From NCBI RefSeq assembly GCF_933775445.1, contig NC_065874.1:5971001-6035000 (forward strand): 64,000 nt of DNA. The letters are read 5' to 3'. Shown piece after piece: positions 46,663 to 60,992 of the stretch. The translations under genes and the position numbers were made by a program. The stretch comes from Argentina anserina (Eukaryota; Streptophyta; Magnoliopsida; Rosales; Rosaceae). Below the pieces are notes generated by a model. That model saw only the letters and a program-made list of their open reading frames with translations, was not told where the DNA came from and searched no databases. Within the stretch, counting starts at the first letter, position 1. Each line of letters begins with the position of its first letter.

Positions 46663-49600
46663 ATGGAATTGTCAAATGGGCAAGTGGGGTTCTCTTATTT
46701 TCATAGGAATGGGATTTTGGCTACGAATTGTAGCCAAAAGTCATTTCCTTTATCTGGGTTTTCGATTTCTGGGAGACCCTTTTTCGGTGTTGGCTTAAAT
46801 GAGAAGAATGTGAAGAAGAGCCGGGTTTCAGGTGTTAGAACAGTGAACTGTGGAAGTGTTGTTAGTGCTTTAGCTAAGGAAGGGACTGATAATCGTTCTG
46901 TTGGTAGTGAAATTCTTGAGAAAGATTGTGAATTTAAGCCGTCGTTTGATCAATGCTTGGAGGTTATGGGGTCTGTTAAGCTTAGAGGTGACAGAGATAA
47001 TAAGAGCAGGCCAAGAGAAGATAATCCAAAGCATAGTATGAGGAGTAGAAATGTTTCCAGAGGATTTTCATCTGAGACAGATGAAGAGGATGTAAGATGG
47101 AAGGAGTCTGAAAGGCATTTGGATAAAAGGAATGTGTCAAAAGTTGCGAAACTGTATGAAAATGATAATGGATCCACGGAACAAAGCAAAAGGCTGCGAG
47201 TTAGAGGATATAGGGATGAATATGATAGTAGGCAGAGTGACATAAGGGGAGATACAAGGGATGGAAAATGGTCAAGATATACTGGTAGACTAGAACAAGA
47301 ATTGGACTACAACTCGGGTAAGAGTGCACTGGCACGAAATGCTAGAGAAGGCACAAGAGATTACAAGTCAATTGGTCAAGACTTTGAGAGAAGGAAAAGT
47401 GGTGACAGAAGTGAAGATGGACATGAGAGGTACCGCATCAGTGCTGAGAAAGGCACTGCTGATAGAAGATACTCTCCTAGAAGTGGAAATTCAACCAAGG
47501 GTGAAAGGGATTCCCCTAGGCATGACCATGATGAAAGAGCTGCATTTAAGTATTTTGATGAATATAATGATACTATGCACAGGCCGCGAGTTTCCCAAGT
47601 GCAAATGGAGGAGAGAATCCAGAAGCTTGCAAAGTCGTATGTGCTCTCTTACTTTTCTGAGGTTTTCATCTTCTTTTTTATAGAATGATCTTAGCTTAAA
47701 CTTTGCTAATCACAATTTAACTCCTCAAGAGAAATTTGGTATCCTTAATATTTGTGTTTCTTTCAATGTAAATGCAACCTCATTCTATACATGTACAATT
47801 CATGGCTGAGTTCATCAGTCTGTCTTGCTGTTTCTGTTGTGCTATATCATCATTTTGGTTGACTATAGAGTAGAATGCAAGTGAAATAAAGTTACACACT
47901 TCCTGTCATTTGTTATATTGTCACAAGTTATCTATAATCTCATTTTCTACTATCTCTTGGTTGATGAATGACTTAGTAAGATTAATTGATTAGAATGTCC
48001 CCACATCATCTACTATAGTTCTCCATACAAGGTTCAAGCCTAAATTTTTTGAGGATATGTACCATTTTTCATTCTGACTTTTTTTACGGATGAATTCCAC
48101 AAATTATCTGCCTTATATGATGTTTTCAAAATGATCATTGAGATTTTGTATAGTTCTTTGATCTCTTAAGTTGGTTGTTCAGGCATTGTTGATCAGGAAG
48201 TCTGCTGATAGTTCCGGACTTTTTTTACTTTCCTTTTTAACTTCTCCAAACTCGCTCACATACTGTTGATTTATTTTCATTTGGATTTTCTCAGTCTCAA
48301 TGATATTAAAGTAGTTGATCTTAACAGGCTGAATGGTGCAAACATTGACATCCCTGAGTGGATGTTTTCAAAAATGATGCGAAGTGCACAAATCATATTC
48401 ACAGATCATTCAATACTTAGAGTTATTCAGATATTAGGAAAGTTTGGAAACTGGAGACGGGTGTTACAAGTCATCGAGTGGCTTCAAATGCGTGAGCGCT
48501 TCAAATCTCACAAGCTCAGGTAATTAGTTGGAGCACTACTAGATATGAATTGGCCTATAGTCATGCATATAACAATACATGTACCTATGTACTCCTGTTG
48601 TGGATTATTGACAACACTGCTTAGAGTTTTACTTTCCAAGGAATGGTGTGATGGCTGGTATGATTTACAGCTGATTCTTGTTACTACCCTCAAATCAATT
48701 TTCTTGGATTTCACTCACTTTAATATCTTATTTTACTAGTTAAGATAGTTGTCAGTTGTCACTAATTAATACCCGTGTCCCAAATTTTGAAGCATTTTCA
48801 TCTTTAAAATTCAGATACATATATACAACTGCACTCGATGTACTTGGAAAGGCAAGAAGACCTGTGGAGGCTCTAAACGTGTTTCAAGTAATGCTGGTAA
48901 GTAACACATAATTTCATGTTCTACATTGTGTTTCTTGCTCATACACACTTATTTAGGAGGTGGAAGTGATATCTTTGTCAATTCATGACATCTTTTGTCT
49001 TTCTTCTTTCCAGCAACAACTGTCCTCATATCCTGACTTGGTGGCTTATCATTCCATTGCCATTACTCTTGGACAAGCGGGTCATATGAAAGAACTGTTT
49101 GACGTGATTGATACTATGCGGTCTCCTCCCAAGAAGAAGTTCAAGACTGGAACACTTGGGAAGTGGGATCCCCGGTTGGAACCAGATCTCATTGTCTACA
49201 ATGCAGTAAGTGGCACTTGGGGATCATTTAAGTCCAGAAAATTATCAAATCTCGTTATTTTATTGCTTATTGTCTAGGACCCATACAAGCAACCATTAAT
49301 CATCTGACAAATAGATCGATCCAGACACTGTTCCAGCATTAAGATTTAAGACCATAATAACTGAATCACGTTTGAGTTAGGGAATCCTTCCAAAGTATTA
49401 TTTGCTTCGGTTGTCTCAACTAATTTCCTACACTCAGTTGAACATCAATCTCTTAAGTTTAATTTATATTATTTAGGATGACAGCTACTGAGCTAAAAAT
49501 GAATGTCTGTTTCTGATGAGAGAAATAATTAACTACTTCTGTGGAACAAATTGTGATCTGTTAATTGATTTGAACTCTTAAAGATCTTGCAACTGGTGTA

Positions 49601-52146
49601 ACATTAGTGTTTTCTGTTTACTTCATGGGGAATCAGAAAGCCTGTACAGTCATGTAATGTTTCATATGTATAAGCAGGTATTAAATGCTTGTGTTCAGCG
49701 AAAACATTGGGAAGGAGCGTTTTGGGTTTTGGAACAGCTAAAGAAACAAGGTCTGCAGCCTACCACTACAACATATGGACTTGTCATGGAGGTAGTACCT
49801 GTCCCTTTTTTGTTTCCTATGATACATTATACAATTATAGTTCATTGGATATATCACATTACACAAATACCGTGTATTGCTTGGTTATCAAGGAATAATG
49901 TCTGTTTCAAAGATTATACATGCAAGGTTTGTGGTTGTTCATTTGGTCTTCTGGTTTTCATAAATAATTTTCTTGCCAGCCTAAAATGTAATATGTATCA
50001 ATTTCACTTAGTTCAAATTGCTAGAATAGTGACGTTTTAGTAAATGATTGTTCTTGAAAGTCAATAGTTTAGTGTTTCCCTGATTTCATAAAAATCTTTA
50101 TAGAAGAATTATTCGTGCCTAGCTTCTCCACCTCGATCAAAGTTCCTTTATCTTTGTTTATGCTTATCACTGTATCTAGCATGCACAGTGCACAAAATTG
50201 TTTTGTTTTGGCCAGAATGATGCAAGGGTCAATTTAGTACTAGGATGCTACAGTGCTAGGTAATCTGGATCTCTTCTAAAGTTCAGATATCTTAAAAAAA
50301 TCACTGAAACAGGTGATGTATGCATGTGGCAAGTACAAGTTGGTTCACGAGTTTTTTAAGAAGATGCAGAAATCTTCTGTACCAAATGCTTTAACTTACA
50401 GAGGTATTTTACTGGCTATTGTTTTTCACCTGGGATTTTATTTTAGATTGATACTGTTGATGATTCCTTCTATATACAGTTATTGTGAAAACTCTTTGGA
50501 GAGAAAATAAAATAGATGAGGCTGTACAGACTGTTTCCAATATGGAAAGACGAGGAATAGTAGGTTCTGCAGCTCTTTATTATGACTTCGCTCGATGTCT
50601 TTGTAGTGGTGGAAGGTGTCAAGAAGCACTAATGCAGGTAATTACTATGCCAGTGTCCAGAAGTCTTTGTTTCTATTTTACCTCGTCATTATTATTATTT
50701 TATTTTTTTGTAATCTGGGTTTCACTTCAACCATGCATTATATTGTTACGACAAAAGATGTTCTGCTGCAAGGACGAATCTTGTGAATCCTATTGTTCCA
50801 TCGAATCTATTGATGGGATTAGCTTCTATTGCTATAATATATATTCCAATGGCTGAAAATTCATTCTGTCTCATGTCTCCCTTTCTTTTCAAATCCCAAA
50901 CGGTATGCACATCTGAAACAAAATAGATGCTGCATGTTGGATAGCATGTTCTATCAGTGCCATGCTTTGCTCATAACTATTATGACCATTAATATTTATT
51001 TTTAGTTTATACACAATCAGATGTGGGCATGTGGCTGTCCACTAGGGACCACTTATTATCTTTGCAATTATTTTTTTCATACTTGGTTTGGATGACATAT
51101 TATGTTATTGTCTTCTCTTTCACAGATTGAGAAGATATGTAAGGTTGCGAATAAACCTCTAGTAGTGACTTACACTGGCTTAATTCAAGCTTGTTTGGAT
51201 GCTGGAAGCATTGAAAACGGAGCATATGTTTTCAACCAAATGGAGAACTTCTGCTCCCCAAATCTGGTCACTTGCAACGTAATGCTGAAAGGCTACTTGG
51301 ACCATGGGATGTATGAAGAAGCGAAAATGCTGTTCCAAAAGATGTTGGAAGATGGGTTCCACAGCAAATCTGGTTATGAGCTTCGGGTGACACCAGATAT
51401 CTATACATTCAACACTTTGTTAGAAGCATGCATTACTGAGAAAAGATGGGATGATTTTGAGGCTTTCTACAAACGGATGCTGCAAAGTGGTTATAACTTC
51501 AATGTTAAACGACACCTTCGGATGATATTGGATGGCTGGAAAGCAGGAAAGGTAACATTTTCTTATCAATATTTCTTTGTCACCTCATTTAATAGGTAGA
51601 GATCAATATGTGTGCACACACACTGCATTGCACAAAAATGATTTAAAAAAAATGCAATCTTGTTACGTTGTTAGGGTCTTTTCTTCTTTACCCAAGTAAG
51701 TTTGTTTCGCTAGTGAACCCATGTTTGCTTTTCAGGGTGAGCTACTGGATATAACCTGGCTGCACTTGACCAAGGCAGACCGAATTCCACCCCCTGCTCT
51801 CATCAAGGAAAGGTTTTGCAAAAAGCTGGAGGAAGGTAACTATTCTGTTGCTATCTCCTGCATCGCCAAAACGAATCCCAATGATCTACATACATTTTCA
51901 AAGACGGCATGGTTGAATTTGTTCAAGGAAAATGCAGAAAGGTTTCAGAAAGACACTCTCGTGCAGTTAGTTCATGAGATTAGCATTCTTACTGCCAACA
52001 GTGATGCGGTGAACCCTGTATTTGAAAATCTTATGATGTGTTGTAGAGAATTTGATAGAGATCTTGATAGAACTAGTGTGAAGACAGGTAACTTTAAATC
52101 AAATGGAAGTGTATATACTGTTCAAACTGAACCAGCTTATTATTAG
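46663..52146 (+). CDS. Chloroplast-type pentatricopeptide repeat protein (EMB2279/At1g30610-like)
   Basis: PPR proteins bind organellar RNA and act in its processing, stability or translation. Exons: 46663-47636, 48328-48519, 48815-48896, 49014-49205, 49678-49791, 50313-50403, 50480-50637, 51126-51551, 51736-52146; frame kept, 879 aa. Start at ATG 46663 (MELSNGQVGF). Residues 1 to about 320 are not PPR: a transit-like start, then a long Arg/Asp/Ser/Glu-rich, probably disordered stretch. Helical repeats begin near LNGANIDIPEWMFSKMMRSA and continue as P-class PPRs, for example YTTALDVLGKARRPVEALNVF, TYTGLIQACLDAGSIENGAY and TFNTLLEACITEKRWDDFEA. No C-terminal E or DYW extension, so C-to-U editing catalysis is not expected. 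The Arabidopsis counterpart, from memory, is an embryo-essential gene near the Twinkle locus. Confidence 0.88.
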
Positions 52147-53334
52147 ATTAATGTATTCAAATGTAAAATAGGTTATTTTTCCAACTTTTCTCATAGAAAC
52201 ATTTCCTTCGTAGATGCCAACTTTGCAAATTAATAGATTACAAAGACAGAATGGCAAACAAAGGATGACAAAGAATGCGCATATGCATCTATCATTCAGT
52301 GTAGTACTAATTTGCTGCTAGTACACTAAAAGTCTAAAACTGTCTAGAAAGATACATCCCAGATTCTTCAACCAGATGGACTAATATGCTATTAGTAAAG
52401 GATTTTTAAGTCGGCCATCATCGGATCAGAATGTACTTGGTGAGCAACAAAAAAGGAAACAAGAAGTCAAAGAAATTTGTAGCTTCCGAGTTGTTGCTTT
52501 GGAGAATAGCATGGTTGGCCGGAGTGTCTTTTGGGAGCTCTATGAAGAAGGGAAAATAATTGAAGCAGCTGATCAAAAACTACTTTAGCCTTCAATGCAA
52601 CAAGCAATTCCGGTGGTCAACTTTGACGTTCAATTGCCTATTCTCCCATCAAAGACGTCATTGGTCATTTGGCCTTTGCACCACCTTCAATCCTTTTCGA
52701 TGATAGTACAGGTTCTGAAAGAGACCAAACTGAGTATTCCGGCAACGTTTACAACTTTATCATCATTCACCTTTCCTCTAAGTCTCTAACAAAATATCCT
52801 ATACATCAATGTTATTTCAGTACGTCTTAGGAGACATTTTAACTTAAGCAGTCCAGTTTGATAGAAGGGTTCTGGGGCCAACTAGGCTACTCGCTTAGAA
52901 TTTTGTTGCATTTTCTTGTTTTTGTTGTTGTTGCATTGTATTGTTACATGAGGTGATTGTGTAAATCAATTATTTAAAATAAAAAGAAAACAAACTTGTT
53001 ATATAATAGTATTTTATAAAATTGACAATTAGACATGATTGATATATTGCATTTGGAGTATCACTAGCATCTGACATGCCTCCACATAGAGATATTGGTC
53101 GCAATTTTTGTATATTAGAGATGGGAAAGGTTAATTCTTAGAAGAATGGAAAAAATGTACCGTAATCATCAAACTTTTCAACTTATAATATGTTGAAATA
53201 TTGATCATTCCGGTGTTTCCATCCAATCGTTGTTAACAATTTTAACTTGCTAAGATGTGTAGCGGCTACATAGACTGTGCAGTTGGTTTAAGGCAAATAT
53301 TTTATTGATATTCAGAATACATGCATGGGATAAG
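52147..53334. other. PPR 3' flank / intergenic
   Basis: No supported gene. The 52595-52789 frame lacks any domain. Confidence 0.4.
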
Positions 53335-53378
53335 CTACATGCATATTCTCCGATCATAAAAAAAACTACATGCATATT
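53335..53378 (+). mobile_element. Ultra-short poly-A insertion with 13-bp target duplication
   Basis: CTACATGCATATT occurs exactly twice (53335-53347 and 53366-53378) around the 18 bases CTCCGATCAT plus eight A. This is the plus-strand counterpart of the insertion at 4734 and the one at 44312: a few bases, an A run and a LINE-length target duplication. Confidence 0.65.
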
Positions 53379-54273
53379 TTTGAATTTTCTCCAATATCTG
53401 GGTTTGGTGGCAGCGTTGTTTTATATTTTTATGACTTAAATACAAGTACGTAGTTGGCCCTGACACAAGTAATAATCTCGGAGTCTTAGAGCTTTATAGT
53501 TTATAGAGAAGGTCGGAACAACATGAAATTTTCATTTTGAATGCGTGTGTTATAGATGTGATTGTTAGGTAGCCAATAACATTTGATGTCTCGAGTCACG
53601 CCATAAGTCTCTCAATCTAACCCAAATCCTAACGCAGGCACATACCTGGTAACCACAACCAATGTAAGAAGCATGTCATTCATAACATGAAATGAGTTAG
53701 ATTCATACCTAATTGATTAGAGTTGTGCATGAGGAACAGGCGTGCTTGAGAGTGTTAGCTGAAGCTTCAAGCTAACATGTATTTATTGATCATGGCAGCA
53801 GATTACAAATATGAAAATGCCCATGTCATCTGAATTTCGAAAGAATGTTGTTCACTTAATTGAAACTGGAGGTGAAATTTGATGTCATAAGATTCATATC
53901 TGAATCAAGAAGCATAGAAATGATAGCATGTAAGAATATATAGAGTGACTGCGCCATTAGAGCAAACCAAAGTCTGCAGAGACGGCATAAATAACAACAA
54001 ATTAAGCAAACAACAATGTATTGGCATATGTTGATAAGTTGATTGTACATTTAATTGAATGGGTTACTCAGTCAACTTTATAATTGGAATGTTTTACTTT
54101 TCATGCTTGAGAATGATTTGAGTTGTTACAGGTATAGCTCTAATTCACTACATTAATGTTGAACAGAAAATTATGTATTCATTCTTTTCACAACATCCCT
54201 TCAAATTTTAGCAAATAGTAAATAAATTTTACCCTAACCAAAAATGTAATATTGGCGGACATATTCTATTTGG
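53379..54273. other. Intergenic, no gene recognised
   Basis: AT-rich; no domain-bearing frames on either strand. Confidence 0.4.
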
Positions 54274-54281
54274 GGTGGGTA

Positions 54282-54779
54282 CAACGGCGGATCTAGAAAA
54301 CATACTCTAGGGGGACTTGAATTTTTTTTCATGACTGATAGTGATACAAAAAATATAGCGTTTGTTAAAAATTTAACTATAATATACTAAATATATACTT
54401 TATCGGTTTGAAAATAAAAATACATCCAACATATCTATTAAATCATCGATTATGAACATAATTTTTTTGGAATTGAGCATAGAACTTAATCAAAATTAAC
54501 ACCAAAATAAGAAATTTATTCTTGTAAGGACTAAAAACACCAATGGAGTAAAGTAAAAATACATCTACATGTAAAGAGATAGATATGAAGTAAATAGAAA
54601 TTAGATCCTAGATTTGCATTTGAGGAGAATTGAACTTGGGTGAGCTAGGTGCTCAATAAAACAACAAACCAAAGCTGCAAGACTACAATATGTGGTGGTA
54701 TCATCCATCATTAGCAATTTTTCTTGAAATTCTTGGGTGGACTTGAGTCCCCCCAACCTTGCACCTAGGTCCGCGCCTG
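54282..54779. mobile_element. Non-autonomous hAT-like element, exact 8-bp target duplication
   Basis: GGTGGGTA flanks both ends (54274-54281 and 54780-54787). The ends are inverted: CAACGGCGGATCTAG on the left and CAGGCGCGGACCTAG as complement of the right, followed on both sides by GGGGGACT-GA sequence. The 498-bp element is AT-rich inside and codes for nothing. The 8-bp duplication and short CA...TG-type ends fit the hAT superfamily. Confidence 0.8.
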
Positions 54780-54787
54780 GGTGGGTA

Positions 54788-55957
54788 GAAATAGGAGAGG
54801 CGGTTAGGGTCGTTTATATTCTAAGACTAAAATCTTTTGTAGAATTTTCTCACTACTATAACGGTGTAATTAAAGATACAATCCTAAATAGTGGATTCAT
54901 AATGAAATCAACCGTTAATTAAACAAGTCCCTTAAACTATAGTTTACAATTTTCCACAATTTGAGATACCTACCAAACATAGAGTTGAATAATTTAGAGC
55001 TCTAATCAATTCATATTTTCAGTTTCCCAAAACGGCAGGTTTCATTTCCTATCTTCATCTCAATATGGTTAGGACTAAACAGCTTCTAATTTTTTTTTTG
55101 GCATCATTGGAGATTTAGCTCTTACTCTTTAGTATCCTCCAATATTTTAGTCCACTACGATTTGTGAAGAGTAATTTGTACCTTTTAATGATTTGTTCAG
55201 CTTCATTTTTATTAAGAAAACACGATCAACTAGAAGTCTAGAGCATTGAAGCTAGGTTTAGTTCCAATTTTCATCCAAGTTTATTAACATGACATTTTTC
55301 GTCTAAACGTGTGGTCATAGGTTCATGTGAACATGACTCGCAAGTCACAAGTTCAGAACCGTGATAACCTGACAGCCATCTCATCCCTATTTAGATACTC
55401 CCGCTAATTGAGTCACGACTCATGACCCATACCAATTTCATGACTAAATTACTTGATCTCATCTTCAAGACCCATTAAAGTTTTGCAGTTGTGTATGTGG
55501 TAAGGACAAAAAAAGATGAGCAGAAACCTGATCCTGGGTTTTAATAATCAATACTATGCTTGATAGACATCCCTCATATTGGCAACAGAACTCTGAATCC
55601 CTCATATTGGCAACAGAACTCTGAATCAGATAAATAGACGTTTGCTACCTCCACAAACTTTGTGCGTCGAACAAATGCAGTTTCAAAGGACCAGAGATCG
55701 ATATTCTTTTCATCCATCTCTAAACTCTTTCCAAAAACTTCCCAATCCAAATTTCCATAGAGAATGAGATCAAATCCAACACTTAAGGATAAATAGGCAA
55801 CCAACTAATAGTGAAAACATTGGACTTCAAATTCTTGATAAACAAAAAATTTTCCAACATGAAACACACTAGTACATGATAAAATTCTATTGTCAAAAAT
55901 ATCCAGTGCCAAACAGCACAACCAAATAAACAGACTATGTAAAATGTAAAATCAACT
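54788..55957. other. Intergenic and RPL8 3' flank
   Basis: No gene. A perfect 28-bp tandem duplication starting CCCTCATATTGGC lies at 55571-55598 and 55599-55626. The part next to 55957 is the presumed 3'UTR of RPL8. Confidence 0.5.
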
Positions 55958-57437
<1,480 letters not shown>

Positions 57438-58685
57438 GTCGAAATGATAAATGGACCGGACTGGGCTGGTTTGGGCTTATTGTCTTAGCTCCAATTGTAT
57501 TGTTGACAATCTTTGTTTAAATTTTCATTTATTTTCATTTTCATAGTTTCGTACATAGTCCTTAATGATTTTACGAACAAATTAACACCTTTTAAAGAGG
57601 GCTCGGGTGGTTGATAATTGGTAAGCAAGAGAAACTCACATTACAAAAGTTTTATTGATGGGACAATAGAGATAAGTTGTTAGCTCATATCTTAGAGTGT
57701 CGAAATTTTCTCGACTTCTCAGGTTTTTGTGATAAATGAACATGTTTTTCTCTATATAATATATAATGTTGTTAGAATTACATGAGGATATGGAATTTGA
57801 ATTCTATAAACTTTTTTTTTTCAATGCTCGTTGTTTTACTCTATTGTTTTGTTGTTCTTATTGAGATATGTAAAAAACAAAACTATCAAAAAGAGGTGTC
57901 ATCCCTCGGTTATCAAAAATCAATCGAGACCGGTCTGCATCAATATAATTGCAAAAGCAAGTCTGCTACCAAGTTATTATAGGGATTGCCTCTCCTTTTC
58001 AAGATCTTTCAACATACATGTCAGGTGGGGTACCCCATACATCAAACTTGAAATTATGAAACCCTAAGTTACCATTGTGCAAGGATGCATGAGAAATCGA
58101 TCAGGCACTTCAAAAGGACTCAATGCTGCTTTATTGTATATTCACCGAAAGCTTGTTCCCGGAAAGGTTTTGTACAATTTATTCAATGTTCTTGAGTGCC
58201 ATATATGGCTCATAGCTTTGGTGTGGTTCGGTGATGATGCAAGTCGATCCTTGGACATGTGGTCTTGACAGTAAACCCAAGACCACCTAGATATGACTCA
58301 TAATTTGTTGAGATATACGAATATAAATAGTACACACTCCTCCGTACTAAATATTAACTATTATACTCAATGTTATAAATATTTAGATATATCGGAAATA
58401 TATCATTAATTTTTAAATTCCAATAGAATAAGTGACATATCGTCTCAAATATCGGTCAATGTAAAATATCGAGTCAAACCCAGTTTGATCCGATATTTCG
58501 GTGATTTTTTTTAAAAGAGATGATGTCATTTTGATAATTTTGCGTCGACTTACGCCCTTCGCTGCTTCAAATAATCAAATGTGAACTTTTATTGATATGA
58601 GAAGAAGAGAGACTGAGAGAGCAACCGAGCTATATGAGCATAGAAATTGACCCGTTCGGCCATTCACCCGTTTGAAAAAGTCTCG
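57438..58685. other. Intergenic, no gene recognised
   Basis: AT-rich. From about 58365 the motif GATATATC / CGATATTTCGGTG is repeated and similar motifs return at 59525-59550, so 58365-59580 may be one decayed non-autonomous transposon, but borders could not be fixed. Confidence 0.35.
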
Positions 58686-58689
58686 TTGC

Positions 58690-58955
58690 CTCGTTGGAAT
58701 TGAAGGTGGTGCCGTGTGCAGGGATCAATTGTGGGTGCATTGCCTGAATTTGAGTACAACAGGAACCTTGGGATCTTTCAAATATTGGCTTGGTTTAGGA
58801 GTTTTTGATTGTTATTTGATCTAAAAGTCTCGTTGGAACTGAAGGCGGTGTCATGTGCAGGGGTAGAATGTGGGTGGATTGCCTGTATCGGAGTACACTA
58901 GGAACCTTGGGATCTTTCGAGTATTGAATTAGTTTAGGAGGTTCTGATTGTTGAA
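58690..58955 (+). repeat. Diverged tandem duplication of about 130 bases
   Basis: The block beginning CTCGTTGGAATTGAAGGTGG at 58692 recurs as CTCGTTGGAACTGAAGGCGG at 58828. Both copies run through GTGCAGGG, GTGGGTG-ATTGCCTG, GGAACCTTGGGATCTTTC and GTTTAGGAG. Frames are not conserved, so the sequence is non-coding. Confidence 0.8.
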
Positions 58956-60060
58956 TTTGTTGTTTGAACTTTTATCATTAGTCTTGTTGTTTGATGGGTG
59001 CATGATGAACTCGATTATTTTGTAGTTTGTTGTTTTTGTGATAGAATTTGTTTGGCCTTAATGCCTGTGCGGCTGTGCCTATGAAACTAGAACTTGCAGT
59101 GATCAATAGTAATGGTTGACGTTTGGATTTCTATGACGGTTGATGTTAAATGTATGAATCAGTGTTAGACTGTTAGTTGATGTTAATCATGTTATATAGC
59201 CATATAGGCACCTCACTGACCTCGGAATTGTACTTGCTAAGTATGGAGTCTAAAAAAGAAAATAGTTTGGCAGATTAGTCAGGTTAGCATTACCATTAAC
59301 TTTTCTTTGAAAATTGAGATGGTTAGGGAGGTTAGCTTCTTCCGTGACTAGAGTGGTACTGTGGTAGACACCGTAGACTACTGTATAGACAGTATTCACG
59401 ATGATATCTTATGTTATTCTTTGCTAGAGTTAAAATACATATACATAATGTATAAATGTATTATAGATTTTAAAGTATATATATGTTTATAAATATATTA
59501 AATTTAATTAAAATTTAATAAATCCAATATATTTCGATATATCCATGATATATTCTTATTTTACAAAAATGATACAATGTGGTAACCATTATTTAGACCA
59601 TTAATTATAGTGGACAATAAAACTCAATTTATCACATAAGCATTTGATATACACTCATGACCAGACTTAAGAAGAATATCACCCCCAATAATTAACACTG
59701 TACACCAAATTCGTTAGCATATATGCAGTGCCAACCCTTCTTATTATATTGACGGCAAGAATTAATGAACTTCCGTACGCATTAATCGAGCTGGTACATA
59801 AAAATCATCTTAGTCAATCAGTTTGGTATCTTTGCACCTAAAGTCAAAGTTAGATGAATGTCCACTCACCATTACTTAGGCATTTAGGACATATCTAGCA
59901 GCCTCATTTTGAAGGAACGACTAGGAAGGTATTGACTCTATACATTAGATACATCATATGTATAATCAAGGATGGAGCCATAATTTCTTAATTAGTTGGG
60001 TTAAAAAAAATTACGATTATTTATGAATTATATATAGAATTTTGGAGTGGGTTAATATTT
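58956..60060. other. Intergenic, no gene recognised
   Basis: AT-rich with no domain-bearing open frame. Confidence 0.4.
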
Positions 60061-60378
60061 AAATTTTTATTCCGGGAGAATTACTATTATACATTTGTAT
60101 GTGTCTTAGCCTAATAGGTTTCCTGTTAGGAGATAGATTAGCATTTCCGTAATAGATTAGGACTTCGAATCCTACGGGATTGTGGTTTTGTAATGCCTAT
60201 ATATAGGCCCCCATATCATTCAATAATACACAATTATTTCATCCTAAAACACGTTATCAGCACGTTGCTCTAAAACCCTGAACTTTTAGAGCCCTAGAAA
60301 TTTTTTCTCTTCTCCACCGCCGGCCACCGTCGTCTCTGGCCTCCGACATCTTCCCGTCGACGTTCCTCGTTGGCGCAG

Positions 60379-60480
60379 CCCCGCGCGCAACCCCTGCATG
60401 CTGCCCCCGCAGCCCCGCGCGCAGCCCCTGCATGCTGCCCCGGCAGCCCCGCGCGCAACCCCTGCATGCTACCCCCGCAG
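60379..60480. repeat. Three 34-bp GC-rich tandem repeats, then degenerate CCCTGC repeats
   Basis: Unit CCCCGCGCGCA-CCCCTGCATGCT-CCCC-GCAG at 60379-60412, 60413-60446 and 60447-60480, differing at one to three bases. It continues to about 60655 as loosely repeated GCAGCCC(C)TG / CCGCACGCAG. Because 34 is not a multiple of three, each unit is read in a new frame, yet all frames stay open as Pro/Ala/Cys-rich peptides, so long ORFs arise on both strands by composition alone. Confidence 0.9.
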
Positions 60481-60992
60481 CCCTGCCTTGCAGCCCCTGC
60501 AACGCAGCCCTGCACGCACGCACGCAGTCCCGCACGCAGCCCTGCTGCCCCCGCATCGCAGCCGCATGCAGCCCCGCACGCAGATTCTGCCCTGCAGCCC
60601 CTGCTGCCCTGCAACCCCTGCTGCCCCTGCACGCAGCCTCCGCAGCCCCGCAGGGTATCCTCCGCATTCGCTCCGCAAAAACATCTTTTTGCCCCAAAAA
60701 ACCCCGCATCAGAGGATTCAAAATTGCTCCTCCCGCATATATACGCAATGAACGCGAACTGCACAAGCAAACTCTTCGCTCAAGAGAAGCTACTCCCGTC
60801 TTCTCTACCCTTTTGGGCCTTTAAACTATTTCTCTTTTTACCTTTTTATTTTCCTATTGCTTATTAAATCGTTTATTTGCACGTTTTCGTTTTATAACTA
60901 TGTTTCACGTGCTTGGATAGGAAAAAAGATCACTCGTCGTACTATGGTGATGACATTCATGCCGAGATGGACGATACTTTTGTCATCTACAT

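Noticed and set aside
60257..60770. Cys/Gly/Arg-rich minus-strand proteins of about 160 residues
   Set aside because: Produced by GC-rich 34-bp and CCCTGC repeats, which stay open in every frame.
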